A program made the position numbers and the translations under genes. This document shows, in pieces, positions 1 to 8,762 of a stretch of 53,265 nt of DNA (positions are counted from its first letter, which is position 1; every line of letters begins with the position of its first letter). The DNA is from an uncultured Clostridia bacterium (GTDB lineage Bacteria > Bacillota > Clostridia > Oscillospirales > Ruminococcaceae), in contig CANQJB010000007.1 in the NCBI GenBank assembly GCA_947624155.1, positions 1-53,265 on the forward strand, given 5' to 3'. The notes under the pieces are model-generated. The model made no database searches, was not told the origin of the DNA, and worked only from the letters and a program-made list of their open reading frames with translations.

Positions 1-1221
1 AAGGCAATCGACCTTCTGGACGAAGCCTGCGCCAGCGCGTCGATCCGCAGCCCCGAGCTCGGGGAATATGCCGAGCTGAAGCTCGATCTTGAAAACCGCG
101 AAAAGGAGCTCGCCGAGCACGAGGGCGCTGAAAGTCCCGACTATGAGGCGATTGCAAACGAGCGCGCCGAAATTTCCCGCGTTCAGAACCGAATGACCGA
201 GCTCGAGCCGATCGTCAACTCCGTAAACGTAAACGAAGACGACCTCTCTAAAGTTATCGAGCTCTGGACAGGTATTCCCGCCAACAAGATCGTCGAGTCG
301 GAATATGAAAAGATTCGCGGTCTCCACGACGCTCTTTCAAAGCGTATCGTCGGCCAGCCCGAGGCGGTCGACCTCGTCTGCGCCGCGATCAAGCGCTCAA
401 GAGTCCAGCTCACCGAGCGCAAGCGCCCCGCGAGCTTTATCTTCGTCGGGCCGACCGGAGTCGGAAAGACCGAGCTCGCGAAAACTCTCGCCGCCGAGCT
501 ATTCGACGCGACCGAGCCTCTTGTTAGAATAGATATGTCGGAATACATGGAGAAACACACCGTCTCCCGCCTGATCGGCTCGCCTCCGGGCTATGTCGGA
601 TATGACGAGGCCGGCCAGCTCACCGAAAAGATCCGCCGCAAGCCCTATTCCGTCGTCCTCTTTGACGAAATCGAAAAGGCCCACCCCGACGTAATGAATA
701 TTCTGCTCCAGATCCTCGACGAGGGTCACATCAACGACGCCCAGGGCAGAAACGTCTCCTTTGAGAACACAGTAATCATCATGACCTCAAACGCCGGTTC
801 GACCGATAAGTCCTTCGGCATCGGCTTCGAGAAGACCGCCGCGCAAGTCTCGCGCGACAGGGCAATCAAGGGTCTCCGCGAATTTTTGCGCCCCGAGTTT
901 ATCAGCCGCGTCGATGAAATCGTCGTCTTCAACCCGCTGACAAAGGAAAACTACGCCGACATCGCCCACATAATGCTAAAGGAGATGGAAGCCCCGCTCT
1001 CCGAGAAGCTGATAATGTTCACCTTCGACCGCGCCTCCGAGCTCGCGATCGCCGAAATGGCTTATGACGAAAAATACGGTGCCCGCGACATCAGGCGAGT
1101 TATTCAGAAGGAGATCGAGGATAAAATCGCGACAATGATCGTCGACAGCGGCGTAATCAAGCTCCGCTCGATAAACGTCACCGCCGAGGACGGAAAAATC
1201 AAGGTCGAGGGCCTTAGCTGA
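1..1221 (+). CDS. clpC: ATP-dependent Clp protease ATP-binding subunit ClpC (3' part)
   Basis: The reading frame is open from base 1, so the gene starts upstream of the window and about 406 C-terminal residues are seen. ClpC is an Hsp100 unfoldase that feeds substrates to ClpP in the cytoplasm. Visible parts are the end of the first AAA+ domain (KAIDLLDEACA), a short coiled linker, then the second AAA+ domain. That domain has Walker A GPTGVGKTE, Walker B VVLFDEIEKAHPDV, sensor-type MTSNAG and the C-terminal D2-small domain ending near KVEGLS. The short linker favours ClpC over ClpB, but the N-domain that would settle this is outside the window. A ClpP-contact loop was not located with certainty. 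The following small gene begins 6 bases after the stop, suggesting co-transcription. Confidence 0.9.
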   Translation, partial: KAIDLLDEACASASIRSPELGEYAELKLDLENREKELAEHEGAESPDYEAIANERAEISRVQNRMTELEPIVNSVNVNEDDLSKVIELWTGIPANKIVESEYEKIRGLHDALSKRIVGQPEAVDLVCAAIKRSRVQLTERKRPASFIFVGPTGVGKTELAKTLAAELFDATEPLVRIDMSEYMEKHTVSRLIGSPPGYVGYDEAGQLTEKIRRKPYSVVLFDEIEKAHPDVMNILLQILDEGHINDAQGRNVSFENTVIIMTSNAGSTDKSFGIGFEKTAAQVSRDRAIKGLREFLRPEFISRVDEIVVFNPLTKENYADIAHIMLKEMEAPLSEKLIMFTFDRASELAIAEMAYDEKYGARDIRRVIQKEIEDKIATMIVDSGVIKLRSINVTAEDGKIKVEGLS

Positions 1222-1226
1222 CTTCC

Positions 1227-1514
1227 ATGAAAGACAAAATTTCAAAGTATCTTGATATTTTCTGCGAATGTGCAAACTTCATTATCATAAGTTATGCGCT
1301 TCTGAATATGATGTCTTTCCGTCAAAGCTTTCTTTATGTCCTGTCTTTCGCCTCGAATGTCTGGCTTATAACCAGATTTTGCAGCAGAATCACAAAGCTC
1401 ACCGGAAGTAAAATCGCGGCGGCAGTCCTTTTTGCCGTGTGTGTACTGGCGGTTGCCGCGCTCATGTTCTTTTTCGGAAGGGTAGTCGGCGAGCTTATTC
1501 GCTTTGACTTCTGA
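1227..1514 (+). CDS. Small membrane protein of unknown function
   Basis: A 95-residue protein that I do not recognise. It has hydrophobic stretches at about residues 15-30 and 36-50 and a strong segment at about 63-86 (IAAAVLFAVCVLAVAALMFF), so two or three membrane passes are likely. The start lies 6 bases after the clpC stop without a clear Shine-Dalgarno, which fits translational coupling to clpC. The compact position and intact frame make it a probable real gene, but no function can be assigned. It is followed by an AT-rich stretch and the rplU promoter. Confidence 0.55.
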   Translation: MKDKISKYLDIFCECANFIIISYALLNMMSFRQSFLYVLSFASNVWLITRFCSRITKLTGSKIAAAVLFAVCVLAVAALMFFFGRVVGELIRFDF

Positions 1515-1554
1515 CCGTTAATTGTAAATTTTTTGTTAATTTTTTGACCCGAGG

Positions 1555-1583
1555 TTGCAATTTCTGCCGCTTTATGTTATATT
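1555..1583 (+). promoter_or_regulatory. Sigma-A promoter of the rplU operon
   Basis: TTGCAA (1555-1560), a 17-base spacer and TATATT (1578-1583). Transcription would begin near 1590, leaving a leader of about 80 bases before rplU. Confidence 0.75.
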
Positions 1584-1588
1584 ATTAA

Positions 1589-1672
1589 AGCCGCGTGTCA
1601 TCGGCTCACAAGAGGGTTATTATGCCCCGCCGCAGTGCAGCGAGTTTTATAGAAAAGGCAGGTGCCACTATA
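1589..1672 (+). promoter_or_regulatory. Candidate L21 leader (autoregulatory 5' UTR)
   Basis: The leader between the promoter and the rplU start contains a clean hairpin, AGCCG (1589-1593) with CGGCT (1602-1606). A G/C-rich second part (GTGCAGCGAG) follows, then the weak ribosome binding region GGCAGGTG just before the ATG. Leaders of this position and size that bind L21 and repress their own operon are known in Firmicutes. The match here rests on position and general shape, not on a covariance search. Confidence 0.4.
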
Positions 1673-1987
1673 ATGTATGCAGTAATTGAAACCGGCGGAA
1701 AGCAGTATCAGGTTCGCGAAGGCGACATCGTCTTCATCGAGAAGCTTCCCGTTGAGGCTGACGAAACGGTTACCTTTGACAAGGTCATCGCCCTTTCCGA
1801 TGACGGAAACGTCACCGTCGGCGCTCCTTATGTGTCGGGCGCAGCGGTTGAGGCAAAGGTCCTCAAAAACGGCAAGGCCAAGAAGATCACCGTTTTCACC
1901 TACAAGCCCAAGAAGGGTTCCAGCCACCGCAAAAAGGGCCACAGACAGCCCTATACACAGGTCAGAATCGAATCCATCAAGGCATAA
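1673..1987 (+). CDS. rplU: 50S ribosomal protein L21
   Basis: L21 binds 23S rRNA in the large subunit. The 104-residue product begins [14 protein letters not shown], the standard L21 start, and ends with the conserved [13 protein letters not shown] region. The frame is open for 26 further codons upstream, but that extension contains no family sequence and starts at the expected transcription start, so ATG 1673 is chosen. It is the first gene of the rplU-prp-rpmA operon, and its stop overlaps the prp start by one base (TAATG). Confidence 0.97.
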   Translation: MYAVIETGGKQYQVREGDIVFIEKLPVEADETVTFDKVIALSDDGNVTVGAPYVSGAAVEAKVLKNGKAKKITVFTYKPKKGSSHRKKGHRQPYTQVRIESIKA

Positions 1988-2292
1988 TGATCAACGCCAG
2001 TTTTAAACGTTCCGGCGGGAGCCTTTGCGGCTTTTCCGTCAGCGGACATTCGGGATATGCCGACGCCGGCAGCGACATCGTCTGCGCCAGCGTTTCCTCC
2101 GCAGTAATGCTCGCCTGCAACCTCATAACTGATATTTTTAAGCTTGACGCCGAAATTTCTGTCGGCAGCGACAAAATATCCTTGAATCTTCGCAGCGGCG
2201 ATACCGGAGTTTTAGACGGTCTTCTCGACCACCTGAAAGCTCTCGAAGAGGACTATCCCGAAAACATCAAAGTAAAAATTTCGGAGGTGTGA
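1987..2292 (+). CDS. prp: Ribosomal-processing cysteine protease Prp
   Basis: Prp removes the N-terminal extension of Firmicutes L27 before or during ribosome assembly. The 101-residue protein carries the family signature GHSGYADAGSDIVCASVS, giving the catalytic pair His21 and Cys33. It lies between rplU and rpmA, overlapping rplU by one base and ending 3 bases before rpmA, which is the canonical order. The substrate site is visible in the neighbouring L27. This is the YsxB-type protein of Bacillus. Confidence 0.95.
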   Translation: MINASFKRSGGSLCGFSVSGHSGYADAGSDIVCASVSSAVMLACNLITDIFKLDAEISVGSDKISLNLRSGDTGVLDGLLDHLKALEEDYPENIKVKISEV

Positions 2293-2295
2293 TAA

Positions 2296-2577
2296 ATGTT
2301 AAGAATCAGTATGCAGTTCTTCGCCCACAAAAAGGGCGTCAGCTCGACCAAAAACGGCCGTGAGTCCGAATCCAAGCGCCTCGGCGCCAAGAGAGCGGAC
2401 GGTCAGTTCGTTCTGGCCGGCAACATTTTGTACCGCCAGCGCGGTACCCATATTCACCCCGGCGTAAATGTCGGAATCGGCTCTGATGACACTCTTTACG
2501 CCAAGGTAGACGGAACCGTCCGTTTCGAGAGATTCGGCCGCGACCGCAAGAAGGTCAGCGTTTACCCCGCTGAGTAA
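2296..2577 (+). CDS. rpmA: 50S ribosomal protein L27 with cleavable N-terminal extension
   Basis: L27 lies near the peptidyl-transferase centre. The 93-residue product begins [17 protein letters not shown]. The segment up to QFF is the Firmicutes extension, and cleavage by Prp after the double Phe would expose the mature AHKKG terminus that reaches the active site. The body carries [17 protein letters not shown] and the [20 protein letters not shown] core. It follows prp in the same operon and is closed by a terminator at 2591-2621. Confidence 0.97.
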   Translation: MLRISMQFFAHKKGVSSTKNGRESESKRLGAKRADGQFVLAGNILYRQRGTHIHPGVNVGIGSDDTLYAKVDGTVRFERFGRDRKKVSVYPAE

Positions 2578-2590
2578 TCGCAGTAAAGAC

Positions 2591-3924
<1,334 letters not shown>

Positions 3925-3926
3925 CG

Positions 3927-4307
3927 ATGACGAAACAGGAAGCCAATCAATACGGCGTTGCGGCGCTCGCCTTTTTGGGCGATGCGGTTTATGAGCAGCT
4001 TGTCAGAGAGCTGATAGTTACCCGCGCGAATATGCCAGCCGCAAAGCTCCACAACGAAGCCGTTAAATATGTCTGCTGTGAGTTTCAGTCAAAGGCTGTC
4101 GAGAGGATATTTGACCGGCTGACCGACGAGGAACAGGCGGTATATAAGCGCGGCAGAAACGCCGACGGAATCACCCCGCCGAAGCATTCCTCGGCGCAGG
4201 ATTACCGCCGTGCGACCGGCCTCGAATGCCTTTTCGGCTATCTTAGACTAAAGGGCGACGGAGAACGCATCACCGCGATTTTTGAGATGATAATGTCAGA
4301 AACGTGA
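3927..4307 (+). CDS. mrnC: Mini-ribonuclease III
   Basis: Mini-III is an RNase III catalytic domain without an RNA-binding domain, and it matures 23S rRNA in Firmicutes. The 126-residue product has the catalytic signature FLGDAVYE (about residues 17-24), the conserved KRGRN and the Ser/Gln-rich HSSAQDYRRATGLECLFGYL helix with the second acidic metal ligand. It starts 2 bases after obgE with coupled translation. The length matches the family. Confidence 0.93.
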   Translation: MTKQEANQYGVAALAFLGDAVYEQLVRELIVTRANMPAAKLHNEAVKYVCCEFQSKAVERIFDRLTDEEQAVYKRGRNADGITPPKHSSAQDYRRATGLECLFGYLRLKGDGERITAIFEMIMSET

Positions 4308-4379
4308 GAGAAGATTTAAAAGTTTTCACCCACCCTCTTTAATAGTTCAAAGAATCCCGCCTTGCAGCATATATTATGC

Positions 4380-4408
4380 TTGACCAGCCCGAAATTCTGT
4401 GATATAAT
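4380..4408 (+). promoter_or_regulatory. Sigma-A promoter of yebC
   Basis: TTGACC (4380-4385), a 17-base spacer and a perfect TATAAT (4403-4408). Confidence 0.8.
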
Positions 4409-4445
4409 CATAAGGTAATAATCATTTTTGATAGGAGCAGTTTTT

Positions 4446-5189
4446 ATGTCCGGACATTCAAAATGGAATAATATCAAGAGAAAGAAAGAGGCAGCCGACG
4501 GCGCGAAGGCAAAGATCTTCACCCGTATCGGCCGCGAAATAACCGTCTGCGTTAAAGAGGGAGGAGCCGACCCCGCGTCGAACTCCAAGCTCCGCGACCT
4601 GATTTCAAAGGCAAAGGCCAACAACGTCCCGAACGACAACATCGAGCGCGTTATCAAAAAGGCCGCCGGCGACACCGACAAGAACAGCTATGAGACTATC
4701 GTCTATGAGGGCTACGGCCCGGGCGGAGTCGCTGTCATCGTCGAGTGCCTGACCAATAACAAGAACCGCACCGCCGGCGACGTCCGCCACTATTTTGACA
4801 AATTCGGCGGCAATCTCGGCACCAACGGCTGCGTTTCCTTTATGTTCACCCGCAAGGGCGTGATCGTCCTCGAAAACAACGGCTGCGACGAGGACAAGCT
4901 GATGGAGGACTGCTTCGAGGCGGGAGCTACCGACTTCAATGTCGAGGAGGATTCTGTCGAAGTGACCGCCGAGCCTAACGACGTCTTTAAAGTCGCCGAG
5001 GCTCTTAAGGGAATGGGCTATTCCGTCATCTCCGCCGAGGACGCGATGGTTCCCTCGACCTATACCACCCTAACCGACCCCGACCAGATCAGATATATGA
5101 ACCTCCTTCTCGACACCCTCGACGACAACGACGACGTTCAGGAGGTCTTCCACAACTGGGATATGCCCGAAGAGCCTGAAGAAGATTGA
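4446..5189 (+). CDS. yebC: YebC/PmpR family regulator
   Basis: This is a TACO1/YebC family protein. Members have been described as DNA-binding regulators and, more recently, as translation factors that relieve ribosome stalling; which applies here cannot be read from sequence. The 247-residue protein begins MSGHSKWNNIKRKK, the invariant family start. It carries YEGYGPGGVA and the acidic C-terminus typical of the fold. The frame opens 6 codons earlier, but ATG 4446 has a GGAG 9 bases upstream and matches the family start. It is a single-gene unit between its own promoter and a terminator. Confidence 0.94.
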   Translation: MSGHSKWNNIKRKKEAADGAKAKIFTRIGREITVCVKEGGADPASNSKLRDLISKAKANNVPNDNIERVIKKAAGDTDKNSYETIVYEGYGPGGVAVIVECLTNNKNRTAGDVRHYFDKFGGNLGTNGCVSFMFTRKGVIVLENNGCDEDKLMEDCFEAGATDFNVEEDSVEVTAEPNDVFKVAEALKGMGYSVISAEDAMVPSTYTTLTDPDQIRYMNLLLDTLDDNDDVQEVFHNWDMPEEPEED

Positions 5190-5295
5190 TTCTACTTATT
5201 GCACATTTTTTTCTTACTCTTATTCCCGCTTTTGTTCAGAATTAAGCCACGGCTTTTTCGTTCACATTTCATTAACAATTTGATTGTTAAAAACG

Positions 5296-5336
5296 ACGTC
5301 TGCCGCCCGATATTTCGGTTGACAGACGTTTATTTT
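5296..5336 (+). terminator. Terminator after yebC
   Basis: ACGTCTG (5296-5302) pairs with CAGACGT (5323-5329), extended inside by CCG/CGG, and is followed by TTATTTTGC. A TTGACA at 5319-5324 lies inside the stem and has no good -10 partner, so I do not call it a promoter. Confidence 0.65.
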
Positions 5337-5374
5337 GCACAAAAAATTCGCCGCCGAAAATCAAGATCCCGAAT

Positions 5375-5403
5375 TTGCATTCTCCGCTTTAACGGGATAT
5401 AAT
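5375..5403 (+). promoter_or_regulatory. Sigma-A promoter of the ECF S-component gene
   Basis: TTGCAT (5375-5380), a 17-base spacer and TATAAT (5398-5403). The resulting leader is only about 25 bases, so there is no room for a riboswitch. Confidence 0.75.
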
Positions 5404-5433
5404 AGCCTCAACAAATCCAAAGAGGTGTCATCA

Positions 5434-6150
5434 ATGAAAAACAAAAAGCTAACGACAATTGTCGCCGTCGGTCTGATGGCCGCGCTCGTCTTTGTCGGCA
5501 ACTATCTCCAGATCAAAATCCCGAACGGCGTCCTGATAACCCGAATACATTTCGGCAACTCGATGTGTCTGCTCGCGGGGCTTCTGTTCGGAACTCCCGG
5601 CGCGCTCGCCTCGGGAATCGGCGCCGCGCTTTATGATGTCCTCGACCCTGCATATATCGCCTCCGCGCCGTTCACCTTCCTTTCCAAAGCCGCGATGGGC
5701 TATATCTGCGGCTATCTCGCAAAGAGCGAAAAGCGCTTCGTCAGCGAAAGGGGACATATCATTTTCAGCGCGATAATGGGTCAGCTTATGTATATAGTCC
5801 TCTATGTCGGCAGGACCTTTATCGTCCAGCGCTTTGCCTACGGCGCAGCGTTCGGCACCGCGGTCCTGACCTCGGCGACAAACCTTCTGACCTCAACCAT
5901 AAATGCAGTTGTCGCGGTTCTGGTGTCGGTCCCGCTCTATTTCGCGCTGCTTAAGCCTCTAAAAACGACCTATTTCCGCGATATAATCGAGACCCGCGTT
6001 CAAAGAGGAAAGTGGTATGTCCTGCTCGGAGTCATCGTCGGGATATTCGCCGTCGCCGCGTTGGCAATATACATCTATATCCTCAACTACCGAGAAGAAC
6101 AATACCGCGCCGCCCACGGGCTTCTTCTGCTGCTCCGCCGAATGATCTGA
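5434..6150 (+). CDS. ECF transporter S component (substrate unknown)
   Basis: A 238-residue membrane protein of the riboflavin-type ECF S-component group (ECF-ribofla_trS-like). It would capture a vitamin or related small molecule and work with a shared EcfA/A'/T module encoded elsewhere. Typical features are the N-terminal LTTIVAVGLMAALVFVGNYL helix, RIHFGNSMCLLAGLLFGTPGA and about six hydrophobic segments. The C-terminus adds one further membrane helix (about 195-220) and an amphipathic tail, somewhat longer than usual. The frame is open 33 codons upstream, but AGAGGTG precedes ATG 5434 and the promoter -10 lies inside the longer version. Substrate cannot be assigned. Confidence 0.8.
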   Translation: MKNKKLTTIVAVGLMAALVFVGNYLQIKIPNGVLITRIHFGNSMCLLAGLLFGTPGALASGIGAALYDVLDPAYIASAPFTFLSKAAMGYICGYLAKSEKRFVSERGHIIFSAIMGQLMYIVLYVGRTFIVQRFAYGAAFGTAVLTSATNLLTSTINAVVAVLVSVPLYFALLKPLKTTYFRDIIETRVQRGKWYVLLGVIVGIFAVAALAIYIYILNYREEQYRAAHGLLLLLRRMI

Positions 6151-6176
6151 GTCCCACTGATAACATACATCTCCAA

Positions 6177-6210
6177 AAATGCCTCTGCCGCCAAGACAGG
6201 GGCATTTTAC
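6177..6210 (+). terminator. Terminator after the ECF S-component gene
   Basis: AAAATGCCTCTG (6177-6188) pairs with CAGGGGCATTTT (6197-6208) around an 8-base loop. Confidence 0.8.
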
Positions 6211-6234
6211 TATATGTCAATAAAAAGTTATAAA

Positions 6235-6291
6235 TTGTCAGTTGACAAATTGCTCAGAATGAATATAATAATATATGAGCAGTTGTTCATA
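6235..6291 (+). promoter_or_regulatory. Metal-regulated promoter and ArsR/SmtB-type operator
   Basis: The promoter is TTGACA (6242-6247), a 16-base spacer and TATAAT (6264-6269). Immediately downstream is TATGAGCA (6274-6281), GT, TGTTCATA (6284-6291). This is an 8-2-8 imperfect inverted repeat resembling operators of SmtB/CzrA/CadC-type repressors (TGAACA half sites). A second, perfect palindrome TTGTCA-GT-TGACAA (6235-6248) overlaps the -35 box. Confidence 0.75.
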
Positions 6292-6309
6292 CGTTGAAAG
6301 GAGATTGCT

Positions 6310-6687
6310 ATGGAAGAAAATAAAGAACAGTGCTTCGAGTGTCCTCATCACCTCGAATGCGGGGGAAAGAACATCGAGCTCGTCAAGCGCCTTGCCGACA
6401 AGATGATAACCGAGGAGGAAGCCTATTTCGTCAGCGAACTTTTCAAGGCTCTTTCCGACATGACCCGCGTCAGAATCCTCTTCTGCCTTCTCGGCGGAGA
6501 GATGTGCGTCTGCGACATTCAGGAGCTGGTCGGAGTTACTCAGTCGGCCGTCTCACATCAGCTCAGGACTTTGAAGCAGGCCGGTCTTGTCAAATACCGC
6601 CGCGAGGGAAAATCGCTCTATTACTCGATTGCCGACAGCCACGTCTCGACGATGCTGGCGACCGGTCTTGAACATATATCGGAATGA
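6310..6687 (+). CDS. cadC: ArsR/SmtB-family metal-sensing repressor (CadC-like)
   Basis: A 125-residue winged-helix repressor that should release DNA on binding Zn(II), Cd(II) or similar. Two metal sites are readable. The alpha-3N site has N-terminal Cys8 and Cys11 with Cys66 and Cys68 in EMCVCD. The alpha-5 site follows the exact SmtB pattern Asp109-x-His111-x10-His122-x2-Glu125. The recognition helix is TQSAVSHQLRTLKQAGLV. It sits directly downstream of an SmtB-like operator and is followed by the export ATPase in the same transcript, so it very likely represses the pair. The metal specificity is inferred. Confidence 0.88.
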   Translation: MEENKEQCFECPHHLECGGKNIELVKRLADKMITEEEAYFVSELFKALSDMTRVRILFCLLGGEMCVCDIQELVGVTQSAVSHQLRTLKQAGLVKYRREGKSLYYSIADSHVSTMLATGLEHISE

Positions 6688-6701
6688 AAGGGGAAAACGT
6701 T

Positions 6702-8624
6702 ATGGCAGAAGAGATTTTATGCGGCTCAGAGAGCTGCGCGAAACATAAGCACAAGCATAAGCACGATAACTGCGAGGAGCACGGCTGCTCCTGCTGTGAA
6801 GAAAAGCTCCGCGGCGAAGAGGACAAGGGCGAGATCAGAACTCAGCTTATAAAGATAATCCTCGCCGGAGCGCTGTTTATCGCTGCGCTGTTTTTCGAGG
6901 GTATCCCTCATCATGCTCTGCTCGGCGTCGCTTATCTTATCGTCGGCGCAGAGGTGATAATCAACGCAATAAAAGAGCTGATCACCGAACACTCTATCGA
7001 CGAGGAATTTCTGATGACGGTTGCAACGGTCGGCGCAATCGGAATCGGCGAGACGACCGAGGCGGTCGCGGTAATGCTGTTTTATTCGGTCGGCGAGCTT
7101 CTTGAGGACATCGCCTGCGAGCGCTCCCGCCGCTCAATAACCTCGCTTCTCGCGCTCCGCCCCGACAGCGTGACAGTAAAGCGCGGCGGCGAGCTTGTCG
7201 ATACCGCAGTCGAAGATGTCAGAGCGGGGGACGTCGCGGTTATCGTCGCGGGCGAGAGAATCGCAGTCGACGGGATAATTTTAAGCGGTGAGACCGCAAT
7301 CGACAATTCCGCACTGACCGGCGAATCTCTGCCGGTGAACGCAAAGGCCGGCGATCCGGTCTACGGAGGAGGGATAAACACCTCCGGCTCGATCGAGGTC
7401 GAGGTCACCCGCCCTTACGGCGAATCGAGCGCCGCGAGGATTTTGGAGCTGGTCGAAAATGCTCAGGAAAAGAAGGCAAAGGCCGAGCGGTTCATAACCC
7501 GCTTCGCCAAAAAATACACCGTCGCAGTCGTCGCCCTGGCCCTCGCGATCGCGTTCGTCTGCCCGATCTTTACCGGCTATGCCGATACCTTTACGGAATG
7601 GTTCTACCGCGGTCTGACGCTTCTCGTCGTCTCCTGCCCCTGCGCGTTTGTAATATCCGTCCCGCTGAGCTTCTTCGCTGGGATCGGCTGTGCCTCCCGC
7701 AACGGTATACTGATAAAGGGCGCCGCTTCGATCGAAGCACTAGCGAAGCTCTCGAATGTCGCGCTCGATAAAACCGGCACGCTGACGACCGGCGAGCTTT
7801 CGGTGACGTCTGTCAGCGGCGGCGAAGATATTCTGCGCCTCGCGGCTCACGCCGAAAGCCGTTCGACCCACCCGATCGCGAAGGCGATAGTCAGGGCTTA
7901 CGGCGAAAAGATCGACAATTCCGCCGTAGCCGATGCCGTCGAGCAGGCCGGAAAGGGGATAAAAGCGACGGTCGGCGGCGCAGAGATAACCGTCTGCCGT
8001 TCTGAAGACCCGTCAGCCTCCGGAATAGCCGTCGCAGTCCTCAAAAACGGCGAGCCTGCGGGAACCATAACCCTTTCAGACAGTCTGAAGCCTGACAGCG
8101 CCGCCGCAGTTGCCGAGCTCAAAAAGCTTGGAGTTGAAAAGGTAGTAATGCTTTCGGGCGACAGAAAGCAGTCGGCAGAAAGCGTCGCTTCCGAAGCGGG
8201 GATAAGCGATGTCCGCGCCGAGCTGACGCCGGAGGGGAAGTGCCGCGAGATCGAGAGTATGATTACCGATAAGGGCGGCAAGACCGTTTTCGTCGGCGAC
8301 GGAATCAACGACGCGCCGGTCCTCGCCGAGGCGGATATCGGCGTTGCGATGGGCGGCCTCGGCTCCGACGCAGCAATCGAAACCGCTGACGTCGTGATCC
8401 TCGACGACAGGCTTTCGAGGCTTCCGCTCGCGGTAAAAATTTCCCGCAGAACGATGAAGATAGTCTATGAGTGCGTCGCGTTCGCGTTTCTGACAAAGCT
8501 CGTCATAATCGCCCTCGAGCTCTTCGGCTATGCCGGAATGTGGGCCGCCGTCTTTGCCGACGTCGGTGTGACGGTTCTGGCAATCCTTAATTCCCTGCGT
8601 GCCTTGAATTATAAGGCGAGATGA
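6702..8624 (+). CDS. cadA: Zn/Cd-type P1B ATPase (CadA/ZntA-like exporter)
   Basis: A 640-residue heavy-metal export ATPase. In place of a ferredoxin-like metal-binding domain, the N-terminus (residues 7-33) is a His/Cys-rich tail with alternating Lys-His and several Cys. Motifs are TGES (206-209), the membrane metal site SCPCAFVIS (about 311-319), the phosphorylation site DKTGTLTT (Asp356), the STHP nucleotide-site motif and GDGINDAP. The last membrane helix has the KLV and FADVGVT residues that in ZntA contribute the Lys and Asp of a divalent-metal site. An in-frame ATG at 6684 overlaps the cadC stop, but AAAGGGGA favours ATG 6702. It is co-transcribed with cadC. Confidence 0.92.
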   Translation: MAEEILCGSESCAKHKHKHKHDNCEEHGCSCCEEKLRGEEDKGEIRTQLIKIILAGALFIAALFFEGIPHHALLGVAYLIVGAEVIINAIKELITEHSIDEEFLMTVATVGAIGIGETTEAVAVMLFYSVGELLEDIACERSRRSITSLLALRPDSVTVKRGGELVDTAVEDVRAGDVAVIVAGERIAVDGIILSGETAIDNSALTGESLPVNAKAGDPVYGGGINTSGSIEVEVTRPYGESSAARILELVENAQEKKAKAERFITRFAKKYTVAVVALALAIAFVCPIFTGYADTFTEWFYRGLTLLVVSCPCAFVISVPLSFFAGIGCASRNGILIKGAASIEALAKLSNVALDKTGTLTTGELSVTSVSGGEDILRLAAHAESRSTHPIAKAIVRAYGEKIDNSAVADAVEQAGKGIKATVGGAEITVCRSEDPSASGIAVAVLKNGEPAGTITLSDSLKPDSAAAVAELKKLGVEKVVMLSGDRKQSAESVASEAGISDVRAELTPEGKCREIESMITDKGGKTVFVGDGINDAPVLAEADIGVAMGGLGSDAAIETADVVILDDRLSRLPLAVKISRRTMKIVYECVAFAFLTKLVIIALELFGYAGMWAAVFADVGVTVLAILNSLRALNYKAR

Positions 8625-8638
8625 GAGCGGGGAATTGA

Positions 8639-8684
8639 AAGCTGCGGTTGGGGGAACCAACTTAGGAGGTTCCGCCGACAGCTT
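8639..8684. other. Long imperfect hairpin downstream of cadA
   Basis: AAGCTG (8639-8644) pairs with CAGCTT (8679-8684), CGG (8645-8647) with CCG (8675-8677), and GGAACC (8653-8658) with GGTTCC (8668-8673). No T-tract follows. It may be a processing or repeat-derived structure; its role is unknown. Confidence 0.4.
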
Positions 8685-8720
8685 ATCTTCCATTGCCTCA
8701 AACAAATCAAACTGCTCAAA

Positions 8721-8752
8721 AAATAAGACCCGAGAATCCTCGGGTCTTATTT
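8721..8752. terminator. Bidirectional terminator between cadA and the blaR1-like gene
   Basis: AAATAAGACCCGAG (8721-8734), an AATC loop and CTCGGGTCTTATTT (8739-8752) form a perfect 14-bp stem with T-runs on both strands, serving the two convergent genes. Confidence 0.9.
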
Positions 8753-8762
8753 TCACATTATC

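Noticed and set aside
5319..5347. TTGACA inside the yebC terminator as a promoter
   Set aside because: No acceptable -10 at 16-18 bases; a better promoter (TTGCAT-17-TATAAT) lies at 5375-5403.
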